The translations under genes and the position numbers were made by a program. From Capilliphycus salinus (GTDB lineage: Bacteria > Cyanobacteriota > Cyanobacteriia > Cyanobacteriales > Microcoleaceae), in contig NZ_CP178543.1 of the NCBI RefSeq assembly GCF_047276495.1, positions 930,001-994,000 of the forward strand: DNA of 64,000 bases. Reading direction: 5' to 3'. The notes under the pieces are model-generated. The model did no database searches. It was not told where the DNA came from and saw only the letters and a list, made by a program, of their open reading frames with translations. Positions 27,165 through 36,071 of this stretch are shown here, in pieces; position 1 is the first letter of the stretch, and every line of letters begins with the position of its first letter.

Positions 27165-27923
27165 TTAACTGGATTTACGACTCATTATCATATTATCTCT
27201 TTGCCATCTTTTTTGATGTTTATACCAAATTTTTGGCATTTCATCCCAAATTTCACCGTCAAGTAGTCTTCCTCCTGCTTTAGAAGTTCTACCTCCCACT
27301 TGCTTAAAGAAAAATGGTACTCCTGCAACTTGACACTGTTGACGAATATCTCGCACCCATTCTAATTTTAGAGGACGATGTTTGAATCCCGATTCTCCTC
27401 CCACAATTACCCAGTCAATATCTTGTAAATTAAGCTGTAAAGAACTCAATAGGGGTTCACAGGATAAAAACCGTATTTTTGCAGGGACTTGGCGCAAATA
27501 ATCAATTCGATGAATATAGTTTTGATTCTCAACAGACACACCCATCCAAATATTATCTAGCCATTCAAGTTCGGAAGCGATTTCGAGTAAACGTTCATGT
27601 CGCTTTGTTAGAATTTGATAGACGTGCCAAGGTGTTTGACGCATAACTTGAAAAATATCTTGAATAAAATTCAGAGGAATATCTTCGTGAAAAAGATCGC
27701 TCATAGAGTTCACAAAAATACGGCTGGGTTTACGCCATTTTAAAGGTTCTGGTAATCTTTCTGGATGTAATGTTAAAGCAAATCCTTGAGGAAAGTTGTG
27801 AGTAAAACGTTTAGTTATCCCTTCTGCATAGCAATTTAAACAGCCCGGACTTACTTTATTACAGCCCGTCGTGGGATTCCAAGTTCTATCTGTCCATTCT
27901 ATACCCGTGTTGATACTAGACAT
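27165..27923 (-). CDS. Gp37/Gp68-family (DUF5131) three-Cys-motif protein
   Basis: 252 residues. The N-terminal signature is TTGCNKVSPGCLNCYAEG, with three cysteines spaced as in the Gp37/Gp68 family (CX6CX2C), followed by FVNSMSDLFHEDIP, MGVSVENQNY, RFLSCEPLL and WVIVGGESGFKHRPL, all hallmark blocks. The spacing suggests a metal or iron-sulfur site; biochemical function is unknown to me. The gene converges with tcmP, 15 bp apart tail to tail, the classical pairing though not as an operon. First identified in phages, but no other phage genes are present. Confidence 0.88.
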   Translation of the reverse strand: MSSINTGIEWTDRTWNPTTGCNKVSPGCLNCYAEGITKRFTHNFPQGFALTLHPERLPEPLKWRKPSRIFVNSMSDLFHEDIPLNFIQDIFQVMRQTPWHVYQILTKRHERLLEIASELEWLDNIWMGVSVENQNYIHRIDYLRQVPAKIRFLSCEPLLSSLQLNLQDIDWVIVGGESGFKHRPLKLEWVRDIRQQCQVAGVPFFFKQVGGRTSKAGGRLLDGEIWDEMPKIWYKHQKRWQRDNMIMSRKSS

Positions 27924-28241
27924 AATTTTAAAAATTTTGATTATCTATTGACTTATTGCAACAAACTCAGTTACAAAACTAATTGTAAATGCTCTTGTTT
28001 TTTTACCGGACTTAAATTATAACAAAGATTGAAATAAAATTCAACCTGACTAGCTGATAAATTTTCGATCTTATACAAAAATCAACATAAAGATTAACTA
28101 TCTTTTAGAATAAATTCTATGGAATTTATCGAAGACATTGTTAGGGAAAAGGCGATCGCAGAAGGGGAAAAAACGGAAAAAGGGTTATCAACTGATAAAA
28201 TAGCGGTAAAACCCGATTGAAGATTTGGGGATAAAATTAAC
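27924..28241. other. AT-rich intergenic region with a 33-codon ORF
   Basis: Between divergent genes. An ATG at 28119 opens 33 codons (MEFIEDIVREKAIAEGEKTE...) up to 28220; composition resembles degenerate C-terminal ends of PD-(D/E)XK/DUF-type accessory proteins but cannot be assigned. Otherwise no features. Confidence 0.3.
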
Positions 28242-28823
28242 ATGATCGCTCAAACTGAGAAGAAAATCTACACGATTGAAGAATATCTAGAACTAGAACT
28301 CACATCCGAAACACGCAACGAATATCGTAATGGTGAAATTATTCCGATGACTGCGGGAACACCTAACCACAATGATATTTCTGGTAATCTCTATATTGCT
28401 TTGAGTCTCTTTCTCAAAGGCAAACCTTATGAGAGGTTTCATGTAGACCAACGGCTTTGGATACCCGCAGTTAGTTTGTACACTTACCCCGATGTGATGG
28501 TGGTTTCTAAACCGTTAGAACTGCAAACCGGACGCAAAGATACTGTTATGAATCCCCGTTTTATTGCGGAAGTTTTATCGAAATCGACTCAAAATTATGA
28601 CCGCAGCGAAAAGTTTGAGGCTTATCGTTCTATTCCAACGTTTCAAGAATATCTTTTGATTGACCAATACCGGATACACGTGGAACATGACGTTAAAACC
28701 GATGTCAACCAATGGCTATTTACAGAATATAACGAGGGAAATATTACCCTCTCTTTGAGTTGCTTTGAGTTGGAAATTCAGATCGCAGAATTTTACGAAA
28801 ATGTTGATTTTGCAGAAGCTTAA
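28242..28823 (+). CDS. Uma2-family putative restriction endonuclease
   Basis: 193 residues of the Uma2 (DUF820) PD-(D/E)XK-like family, extremely expanded in cyanobacteria. Motifs: TIEEYLELELTSETRNEYRNGEI with the early Glu residues, PDVMVV and FIAEVLSKSTQNYDRSEKF with the catalytic-type Glu/Lys, and IPTFQEYLLIDQ. Full length and intact. Cellular role is unproven; family members are proposed nucleases. It lies downstream of the tcmP/Gp37 pair in the same accessory stretch. Confidence 0.9.
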   Translation: MIAQTEKKIYTIEEYLELELTSETRNEYRNGEIIPMTAGTPNHNDISGNLYIALSLFLKGKPYERFHVDQRLWIPAVSLYTYPDVMVVSKPLELQTGRKDTVMNPRFIAEVLSKSTQNYDRSEKFEAYRSIPTFQEYLLIDQYRIHVEHDVKTDVNQWLFTEYNEGNITLSLSCFELEIQIAEFYENVDFAEA

Positions 28824-29037
28824 TTTTTTAACGTGTTATCCTCAATATAATCTTTGATAAATCTAACAAGAAAAGTGTCAAATTTTGGCTCAGGGTTTCC
28901 CCTGGATGCACCCTCAGAGAGTTATATTTTGGGTATGTAGATTGGTGTGATTGGCTGAAAAGTTTTCAAGAGTTCAGCATTCAATCCAATCAAATATTCC
29001 CTGATGATGCTAGAACAAAAATTCAATCGAAATCGAT

Positions 29038-30087
29038 TTACAAGAATTGTTGTAAGTTGGGATTTTCAGCTAACTTCTTCAACAGTTGCTTAATTTCTTG
29101 AGTCCGTTCTTTGTGGGCAATTAACGTTACATTTCCTTCCCGGACGACTAACAAATCGTCTACACCCAGAGTCACAATAATGTCGTCTTTATTCTCGCTA
29201 AATAATATTGAATTTTTGGTCTCCATTCCCACATGGTGAGCCAATTCAACGTTAGAATCTTTGCTTTCATGCAAGCGCCCTAAAGCATTCCAATCGCCCA
29301 AATCATCCCAGGCAAATTCTACCGGAATCACACAGGTTTTTTGTGTCTTTTCCATCAGGGCATAGTCAATGCTAATTTTTGACAATTCAAAATAAGCATC
29401 TGCACCTTTTTCTTCTAACGTTTTTACCAAGTCGGGAACATAAGTTCGCAATTCATTAAGCATGACACCCGCCCGAAAAACAAAAATCCCGCCATTCCAG
29501 CTAAACTTACCGGTTGAGAGGAACTTTTCGGCTGTTTCTTGATCGGGTTTTTCGGTAAATCGGACAACTTTATAAGCGGGAAAATCATCAAAGACTCCCA
29601 ACTTTTCACCCTGTTCAATATATCCGTAACCCGTCGCCGGATAACTCGGTTTTACACCCAAAGTTACAATCACATCTTCGGTTGCAGCCAACTCTTTTGC
29701 CGCTTTTAAAGTCTTCTCAAAAATCGCCGGTTCACCTATCCAATGGTCCGCCGGAAAAAATCCAATCACAGCGTCTTCTCCGTGACGACGGGCGATTTCT
29801 ATGGTTGTCCAAGCCACCGCAGGGGCGGTATCGCGACCTTCGGGTTCGGCTAAAATATTTTTTTCGGGTAATTGGGGAAGCTGTTTGTGAACGCCATCGG
29901 CTAACAGGGTCGAAGTCACCACCCACAGTCCCTCCCAATTTTCAGCCAGGGAAAGCAGGCGGTTAGCCGTTGTTTGCAGTAAACTCTCACCACTCCCATC
30001 TAGGCTTAAAAACTGTTTGGGTCGATGCTTTCGACTCAATGGCCAAAACCGTTCACCTTTACCACCAGCGAGAATAACAGGGATCAT
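29038..30087 (-). CDS. manC: Mannose-1-phosphate guanylyltransferase
   Basis: 349 residues, cytoplasmic. N-terminal nucleotidyltransferase signature VILAGGKGERFWPLSRKHRPKQFL, then GRDTAPAVAW, FFPADHWIG, and FTEKPDQETA; the short form without a PMI/cupin domain. It makes GDP-mannose from mannose-1-phosphate and GTP for glycans and exopolysaccharide. The left-handed beta-helix C-terminus is present (AHHVGMETKNSILFSENKDD). Monocistronic. Confidence 0.92.
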   Translation of the reverse strand: MIPVILAGGKGERFWPLSRKHRPKQFLSLDGSGESLLQTTANRLLSLAENWEGLWVVTSTLLADGVHKQLPQLPEKNILAEPEGRDTAPAVAWTTIEIARRHGEDAVIGFFPADHWIGEPAIFEKTLKAAKELAATEDVIVTLGVKPSYPATGYGYIEQGEKLGVFDDFPAYKVVRFTEKPDQETAEKFLSTGKFSWNGGIFVFRAGVMLNELRTYVPDLVKTLEEKGADAYFELSKISIDYALMEKTQKTCVIPVEFAWDDLGDWNALGRLHESKDSNVELAHHVGMETKNSILFSENKDDIIVTLGVDDLLVVREGNVTLIAHKERTQEIKQLLKKLAENPNLQQFL

Positions 30088-30339
30088 TTGTCTTGAGTTT
30101 GAGACATCAATGATTCAATCTTAATTTGTATATTGTCCGTTGTCAGTGATTTGCGAAAAATATAGCCTAGATAACGGATTTGTTGTCACCTTGTTTGATT
30201 TCAGGGTGAAGGTGTCCCTTTTTTGGGGAGTTTCGGACTGGGAATGTTTTTTTCTGTTAACTTCGCTACATTTTTTCCCCAATCATGGCACAGTGTTATT
30301 AGAAATTCTGAATAAATTCATAAGCTGGAGTAATTAACC

Positions 30340-30564
30340 ATGAGTCTACAAGAGCAAGCCCGGGAGTCGCTGGCCAAAGAACGTCAGCATGATGAACATC
30401 TCCATGAATCTATGCGAAATCGCGCCCAGGAGGAAGTCGATCGCCATGTTGAAGGAGAAACCAACGAACAAGCCCGGGAATTGACTGCAAAAGAACGTCA
30501 ACATGAACAGCATTTACACGAGTCTATGTTGGAGCGAAGCAGCGAACAACTTGAGCATTCTTAG
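30340..30564 (+). CDS. Small hydrophilic protein built of two near-identical helices
   Basis: 74 residues, charged and helical, Glu/Gln/His-rich. An internal duplication is clear: EQARESLAKERQH and LHESM recur as EQARELTAKERQH and LHESM about 40 residues on, joined by EEVDRHVEGETN. No signal or membrane segment. Resembles small coiled-coil stress proteins but I do not recognise a family. AT-rich 5' region with a likely promoter; not in an operon. Confidence 0.6.
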   Translation: MSLQEQARESLAKERQHDEHLHESMRNRAQEEVDRHVEGETNEQARELTAKERQHEQHLHESMLERSSEQLEHS

Positions 30565-30728
30565 TTGGTTGAGTTGCTCGGATAATATTCTCTCTATAAT
30601 ACAGCTTTAGTACCAAGTTCGCTGAATTTTGGTACTATTTTTTTAGATTTTTTCGGATTACTTTAAAGCGCGATTCTCCGGGCGATCCGACCGTTCAAAT
30701 GTGATCTTTTTTTAAGAGGGGTTCGGTA

Positions 30729-30833
30729 ATGAGTTTAAGAGTTGACTATGGTTTTCCTCTGGTTTATGTTCGCGATCGCGGTGATAATATTCAAGATGAG
30801 GGTCTTTATTTTAGTCTTAATTATCGATTTTAA
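30729..30833 (+). pseudogene. C-terminal remnant of a TpsB/ShlB-type outer-membrane transporter
   Basis: 34 codons reading MSLRVDYGFPLVYVRDRG then LYFSLNYRF and stop. This ends with the terminal Phe and last beta-strand pattern of ShlB/FhaC/HecB barrels. Upstream the frame is closed at 30702-30704, so only this scrap remains. TpsB proteins export hemagglutinin-type proteins like the CHAT fusion at 10001. Confidence 0.6.
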
Positions 30834-30991
30834 ATTTGGGGTTGGGCGAAGAATTTTCGGGGGGTCAATTCTATAGGATTTAATTGCAGCTTCAACCTGT
30901 CTGAACCGCTGTTGAGTTGAAAAGTTCGCACCCAAACTTGATCGCCTCTGTCAAAAACTTTTGAATATCCAAACTTAGATCGTAACAAATA
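30830..30991 (-). pseudogene. Possible gene remnant, unidentified
   Basis: An open minus-strand frame with no start codon reads YSKVFDRGDQVWVRTFQLN then LKLQLNPIELTPRKF and a stop. It looks like real protein sequence rather than noise, with alternating polar/hydrophobic residues. An in-frame stop precedes it at 30991. Family not recognised. Confidence 0.25.
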
Positions 30992-31603
30992 TTAGTCGCC
31001 CCGAGAGATTAATTTTTTTAAAGTTAGAGATAGCTCGATTTAATTTTCTGACATCTGCTGGCACTGAAACGCTTATTATTCAATATTTGCGGTGACTTGT
31101 CAACTCAAAAGCCGGGATTTAATGATCAAAATTTTAAAATAAAATCTTTAAACCTATAGTATATTTGTATAAATTTAAAGTTTCTATAAGCAAATCTTAA
31201 AATTTTATTAAAAATTTAAAAACCTTCGAGTTAATAAGAGTTAACTTTTCGTCAATTTCTCGCCGAATCGAAAAGAGCTTCATCCTAGATGACAAGAGGG
31301 ATTCAAGGGTTTTCCGGGTGAATTTTGATTTCGGATCGAATCCTTAAAGATTGACCCGATCATCAAAAATATTTCTTTTGATAGTTTTCAAATTCTGTGG
31401 TTGAATGAAAGATGTCTTCTGGTTTGCTGCTGTCAACTCACTTCTAAAAACCCGGTTGGGAAGCCAAGCTCAAACTCAGAAATTTGACCAGATGGCGGTA
31501 GCACAAAACTGGAAACCTCAAATATTCTTCTTGAGTAACCACTCAAAATTTAGCAAGGCTTCTTCTTCCCGTACAGAAAGAAAGCATAACTACAAAAATA
31601 GCA
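30992..31603. other. AT-rich intergenic region upstream of the betaine gene
   Basis: No gene seen. Long A/T-rich stretches (31090-31240) likely contain the promoter of the methyltransferase gene. AAACCCGGTTGGG near 31448 is part of a short inverted motif. Nothing else is identified. Confidence 0.4.
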
Positions 31604-33265
31604 ATGCAAACTGAATACAAAGCACGTTCTCAACAACAAGACTACGGTTCTGACCCCATTGCGGTTCGGGACACCGCTCACTATCAGCGTGAATATATTC
31701 AGGATTTTGTGGGTAAATGGGATCAACTGATCAGTTGGGAAGCCCGAGCAAAAAGTGAGGGTAATTTCTTTATTGATATTCTCAAAGAACATGGCGCTCG
31801 TAAAATTCTAGACGTCGCCACGGGAACAGGATTTCATTCCATTCGTTTGCGGGAAGCTGGCTTTGAAGTCGTCAGTGCAGATGGAAGTCCAGAAATGCTT
31901 TCCAGAGCCTTTGAAAATGGTCGCGATCATGGATTAATTTTACGCACCGTTCAAGCCGACTGGCGTTGGCTTAATCGCGATATTCATGGTAAATTTGACG
32001 CGGTTATTTGTCTGGGAAATTCTTTTACTCATCTGTTTTCTGAACGCGATCGCCGAAAAGCCTTAGCGGAATTTTATGCGGCTTTGCGCCACGATGGTCT
32101 ACTTATTTTAGATCAGCGCAATTATGATGGAATCCTCGATAGCGGCTTTTCTTCCAAGCATATTTATTACTACTGCGGAGAAAATGTTAAAGCCGAACCC
32201 GAACACGTTGATGAAGGTTTAGCTCGTTTTCGTTACGAGTTCCCCGACAAATCCGTTTTTCACTTAAATATGTATCCTTTGCGGAAAGATTACACCCGTA
32301 AACTGATGCAAGATGTGGGTTTTCAACGGATTAAAACCTACGGCGATTTTCAAGAAACCTATCACCAAGATGACCCGGATTTCTTCATTCATGTTGCTGA
32401 GAAGCGATACGAAAGTGAAGAACAAGGACAAAAGAAAATGACCTATTCCAACACGGTGGATACCGCTCGCAACTATTACAATAGTGATAGTGCAGATGCT
32501 TTTTATGCCAGCATTTGGGGTGGAGAAGATATCCACGTTGGCATTTACAAAAGCGAAGATGAACCCGTATTTGAGGCGAGTCGCCGCACTGTTGAACAGA
32601 TTGCTTCTCGCCTGAAACTGAATGAAAATAGCCGAGTTTTAGATATCGGTTCGGGTTATGGCGGCGCCGCTCGTTATCTTGTTAATAAATTTGGCTGTCA
32701 TGTCACTTGTTTGAATCTCAGCGAAGTTCAAAACGAACGCAATCGTTTGTTAAACCGAGAACAAGGTTTAAGCTCAAAAATTGATGTTGTTGATGGTAGT
32801 TTTGAAGATATTCCTTTAGATGATATTAGCTTTGATGTCGTCTGGTCTCAAGATGCCATTTTACACAGTGGAAATCGCTCTTTAGTTCTCAAAGAAGTTT
32901 ATCGGGTTCTTAAGTCCGGTGGACAGTTTATTTTCACCGATCCCATGCAAAGCGATGACTGTCCCGAAAATGTACTTCAACCCGTTTACGATCGCATTCA
33001 TTTAGACTCTTTGGGTTCAATGGGATTCTATCGCCAAGTCGCAAAATCAACCGGCTTTCAGGAAGTTGAAATTGCCAATCTTTCTGAACAGTTGGTCAAT
33101 CATTACAGTCGGATTCTCAAGGCGGTTGATGAAAATTATCAAGAAGCTTTAGAAACCTGCGGCGAAGACTATATTGAACGCATGAAACAGGGTTTAAATC
33201 ATTGGATCGAATCTGGAAAGAAAGGCTATCTCACCTGGGGAATTTTGCATTTTCGGAAAAAATAA
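31604..33265 (+). CDS. Bifunctional glycine/sarcosine and sarcosine/dimethylglycine N-methyltransferase
   Basis: 553 residues with two SAM-dependent methyltransferase domains. The first (about 1-275) has motif I LDVATGTGFHS near residue 70 and resembles glycine/sarcosine N-methyltransferase (GSMT: DWRWLNRDI; VICLGNSFTHLF). The second (about 280-553) has LDIGSGYGGAAR near 347 and WSQDAILHSG and resembles sarcosine/dimethylglycine N-methyltransferase (SDMT). Together they make glycine betaine from glycine with SAM, an osmoprotectant route known from halophilic cyanobacteria and actinomycetes. In many cyanobacteria the two are separate genes; here they are fused. A clean stem (CCCAGGC...GCCTGGG) follows. 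Confidence 0.9.
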   Translation: MQTEYKARSQQQDYGSDPIAVRDTAHYQREYIQDFVGKWDQLISWEARAKSEGNFFIDILKEHGARKILDVATGTGFHSIRLREAGFEVVSADGSPEMLSRAFENGRDHGLILRTVQADWRWLNRDIHGKFDAVICLGNSFTHLFSERDRRKALAEFYAALRHDGLLILDQRNYDGILDSGFSSKHIYYYCGENVKAEPEHVDEGLARFRYEFPDKSVFHLNMYPLRKDYTRKLMQDVGFQRIKTYGDFQETYHQDDPDFFIHVAEKRYESEEQGQKKMTYSNTVDTARNYYNSDSADAFYASIWGGEDIHVGIYKSEDEPVFEASRRTVEQIASRLKLNENSRVLDIGSGYGGAARYLVNKFGCHVTCLNLSEVQNERNRLLNREQGLSSKIDVVDGSFEDIPLDDISFDVVWSQDAILHSGNRSLVLKEVYRVLKSGGQFIFTDPMQSDDCPENVLQPVYDRIHLDSLGSMGFYRQVAKSTGFQEVEIANLSEQLVNHYSRILKAVDENYQEALETCGEDYIERMKQGLNHWIESGKKGYLTWGILHFRKK

Positions 33266-33304
33266 TCTTCCGAAATTTCTCTCGGTAAGCCCGTAAAACG
33301 TCAG

Positions 33305-33325
33305 CCCAGGCTTTTATCGCCTGGG
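33305..33325 (+). terminator. Stem-loop after the betaine gene
   Basis: CCCAGGC, TTTTATC loop, GCCTGGG: a perfect 7-bp stem 40 bp past the stop; no T run follows, so termination is not certain. Confidence 0.45.
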
Positions 33326-33399
33326 AACGGTTAACTTGTTTTTAAAGCCGATTAGACACCGGACAACTGTAGGATAACTGTTCTTACGGTTGTTTTTTT

Positions 33400-33655
33400 A
33401 CGCAGTCAATAGGGAATAGGCAATAGGTAATAATAGGTAATAGGCAATAGCCGACACCGGGGCGGGTTTATATCAGTTGTTGGTGGGAAAGTATCAATCA
33501 ATTCATATCATGTCCGACTAATTAATAATCCTAAACGTAGGGGCGGGTTCTGTATTCATGTTGACGACTACTCCGAGATTGACATAAACCCGCCCCGCCC
33601 CATAACACACATTAATCAACCGGATATCATATCAGAACCCGCCCCTAGCCTTGAT
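33400..33655. repeat. Short tandem repeats and GTAGGGGCGGGTTC palindrome
   Basis: AATAGGCAATAGGTAATA repeats at 33411-33450 are followed by a GGGGCGGGTT family copy: GTAGGGGCGGGTTC at 33537, inverse at 33587-33596 and AGAACCCGCCCCTA at 33634-33647. No gene. It separates the betaine gene from the DndD-like cassette. Confidence 0.65.
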
Positions 33656-33681
33656 CATATCATAAGTTAAAATCGGCTTAA

Positions 33682-35748
33682 TTAAAATTCATAAGTTACC
33701 TCTAAAATCTCCGTATATTCAAACTCATTCGGGCTGTGTTTAACCAAAGGATAACGAACCCCGCCCAACTCAATAAAGTCTTCATCACAATCGGTTTTTG
33801 GGGAATTATAAGACAAAATATATTCTTTTCCAATCCGTTTTTCCATCTCTTGGGCGACTTCTCCCCGCCATTGAGTTTTCGTGACTAAAACAATTAATTG
33901 ATTGGCAAGTTGAGGAATAATTTTGGCAATTTGACGGCGATAAATTTCATCCAAACTGCCAAACGGAGAATCCATTACAATCGGAAAAGTGCTACTATCC
34001 GGACCCATCAGGGTATTTTTTTGACTCCATTCTCGCACCCCTTCAATAATTCCGCCAATAAAAGATAGGCTGAGAATTTGATTTTCTCCCGTAGAAGCGG
34101 CGACTTCGGCTTCATCTCCGGCTGTGGTTTCAACCAATCTTAATTCATATTTATCCGTTAGTTTGGGGAGATAAGGTGTAAAAGAAATTTGACTAAAAAT
34201 ATGTTGAACTCGATCTTCTAATTGCGACCGAAATTGTTGATCTAATCGATCTTTGATTTGAGTTAAACGGCTAATTGCATCTTGGGTTTTTTCAATCCGT
34301 CTCTGGGCTAAGACTTGTTTCATCTCGTTCATTTTTTGTTTGTCAATCTGTTTTTCTAATTGACTCACCGAATTATTAGCCGTCTCAATTTGTTGTTGAT
34401 TTGAACCCGTTTCCCGGTTGAGATTATTAATCTTAGTTTCCACTTCATCCAAACGTTTTTGGAGTTGCTGAATATCTTCATCTGGGAAATTTCTCAGCTT
34501 CTTTTTCACATCATCCAGTTGGGTTTCTATCCGCGATAATTCGGTTCGATTTTGGTTTAAGTTGGCTTGCTGTTGATCGACTTTTTGCCAAAATTCGGGA
34601 ACTCGTTTTTCAATTTCATCGACTTGGCTACTCATCCGAATAGCAGTTTCTTCGATATCTGCAACTCCGGCTTTTCCCAACCAACTTTCGACTTTTTCCC
34701 GGTTGGGGGTTCCGGGGATTAATTCACTCCCGCAAATACAATTATTTTGATGGAGTAAATCTCGAATAAATTGTTGTGTAATTCCCGTTTGAAGTTCTCC
34801 GCTTTCTCTCAACTGTTGAAATTTTTCTCGGAATTTAAGAATAGATTCAGAGAGGAAAACCGTATAACCTCGGGTCGAAATTTCTCGGCGAATGGTTTGA
34901 TTGGCTTGTTGAAGTTGTTCTCGAATTAATTTGGCTTGTTGTTCGAGTTCATCCCGGAGTTTTTGCAGTTCTCCGGCGCCTTTTAAATCTAACAAACGAC
35001 TGCTGAGGGTTCTTTTTAATTCATTTTGATGTTCTAATTCTTGTTCGATTTCCGCTTGACGTTTAATCAGGCGTTCTTTTTCTTGTTCGGCTTTTTTCTT
35101 ATCTTTTATATATTTTTTCGTTTCCGCATCTCCAATTAAACTGAGATCGGTTTCTAAAGACTTTCTCGCTTCTCCCAAATGTTTGATCGCCCGATTTAAA
35201 ACTTCTACGCCTAATAATTCTTTGGTTGCTTCAGCGATTTCGGCTTTTTTATCATCCCTAACAATTTGTTCAATTCGTTCGCCATCAAAGAAAAAATATT
35301 GATGTAAACTGAGCGGTAAAATCCGATTAATAATATCATCAGGATGTTGGGGAGGAATCGTCCAGCGTCCATCATCTCCGGCGACTTGCATATACAATGC
35401 ACTGGGAGATTGTTCGATATCTTTATTGTTTTTATAGGCGCGACAAACCCGTTTAACTTGGTAGCGTTTGTTGTCATGTTGAAAGACAATTTCCACCCAA
35501 CACAATACGGGTTTTCCGGGTTCGGATTCCGTGATTGCTCTTTTATTGACCAAATATTCAGAAGCCGCAAACGCCGCACTAAATTTATCGTACAATACCC
35601 AGGTAAAAGCATTCATCAATGTGGTTTTTCCCGCCCCATTATTGCCGTGAATAACGGTACTATTTCGTTCTCCCGAAGCCAAAACAATTTCTGGAGTTTG
35701 ACCGTAGAATTGGCGAAAATTGCACAGACGAATCGAAATCAGTTTCAT
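33682..35748 (-). CDS. DndD-like SMC/Rad50-type AAA ATPase
   Basis: 688 residues. An N-terminal ATPase lobe with P-loop HGNNGAGKTT (about 34-43), a long charged coiled coil (about 190-560), a central CXC site (NNCICG, about 335) like the zinc-hook area of Rad50/DndD proteins, and a C-terminal Walker B IVMDSPFGSLDE (about 588). FFFDGERIE is a block seen in DndD-type ATPases. DndD works with DndBCE in phosphorothioate DNA modification; none of those genes is next to it here. Its start codon overlaps the stop of the 80-residue gene (ATGA), so they are translationally coupled; the helicase gene precedes them. Confidence 0.8.
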   Translation of the reverse strand: MKLISIRLCNFRQFYGQTPEIVLASGERNSTVIHGNNGAGKTTLMNAFTWVLYDKFSAAFAASEYLVNKRAITESEPGKPVLCWVEIVFQHDNKRYQVKRVCRAYKNNKDIEQSPSALYMQVAGDDGRWTIPPQHPDDIINRILPLSLHQYFFFDGERIEQIVRDDKKAEIAEATKELLGVEVLNRAIKHLGEARKSLETDLSLIGDAETKKYIKDKKKAEQEKERLIKRQAEIEQELEHQNELKRTLSSRLLDLKGAGELQKLRDELEQQAKLIREQLQQANQTIRREISTRGYTVFLSESILKFREKFQQLRESGELQTGITQQFIRDLLHQNNCICGSELIPGTPNREKVESWLGKAGVADIEETAIRMSSQVDEIEKRVPEFWQKVDQQQANLNQNRTELSRIETQLDDVKKKLRNFPDEDIQQLQKRLDEVETKINNLNRETGSNQQQIETANNSVSQLEKQIDKQKMNEMKQVLAQRRIEKTQDAISRLTQIKDRLDQQFRSQLEDRVQHIFSQISFTPYLPKLTDKYELRLVETTAGDEAEVAASTGENQILSLSFIGGIIEGVREWSQKNTLMGPDSSTFPIVMDSPFGSLDEIYRRQIAKIIPQLANQLIVLVTKTQWRGEVAQEMEKRIGKEYILSYNSPKTDCDEDFIELGGVRYPLVKHSPNEFEYTEILEVTYEF

Positions 35749-35987
35749 TGCACCACTTCCTTAATAATTTTGAGGATATCATCATTAATATTGCGGGGAT
35801 TTTTCATATAGAGTTTATCCCGTTCCGCTTGCAAAACTCTTTCTATTATTTCTTTGACTTCGGGAGACGCATCGGCTAAGGGGTCTTGAAGATTGTTTGA
35901 GTCGCTTTCGGTTTGATAAGAAGACTTTTTTTCGGAAAAAACATTAGATATTGTCCGAATTAAACTTTCAGAATATTGTAAACTCAT
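35745..35987 (-). CDS. 80-residue linker protein between helicase and ATPase, unknown
   Basis: Small acidic helical protein (LADASPEVKEIIERVLQAER; INDDILKIIKEVV), no membrane segment. I cannot assign it to DndE or any known family. The ATGA overlap with the DndD-like gene means they are made together; it may be a small subunit or adaptor. It lies 84 bp downstream of the helicase stop. Confidence 0.75.
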   Translation of the reverse strand: MSLQYSESLIRTISNVFSEKKSSYQTESDSNNLQDPLADASPEVKEIIERVLQAERDKLYMKNPRNINDDILKIIKEVVQ

Positions 35988-36071
35988 GTTATTGATTAAA
36001 ATTTTATCTAAATCTTACTGTATCACAGTTGGGATTGTGTTTAAATCATTTTAACCGATCTTGTCGCCCAA

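Noticed and set aside
27165..27923. Prophage signal from the Gp37/Gp68 protein
   Set aside because: No capsid, tail, integrase or other phage genes nearby; the family occurs with TcmP outside phages.
30735..30935. 66-residue minus-strand frame overlapping the TpsB scrap
   Set aside because: A different frame at the same place gives the more protein-like remnant; this one is Lys/Ile-rich noise.
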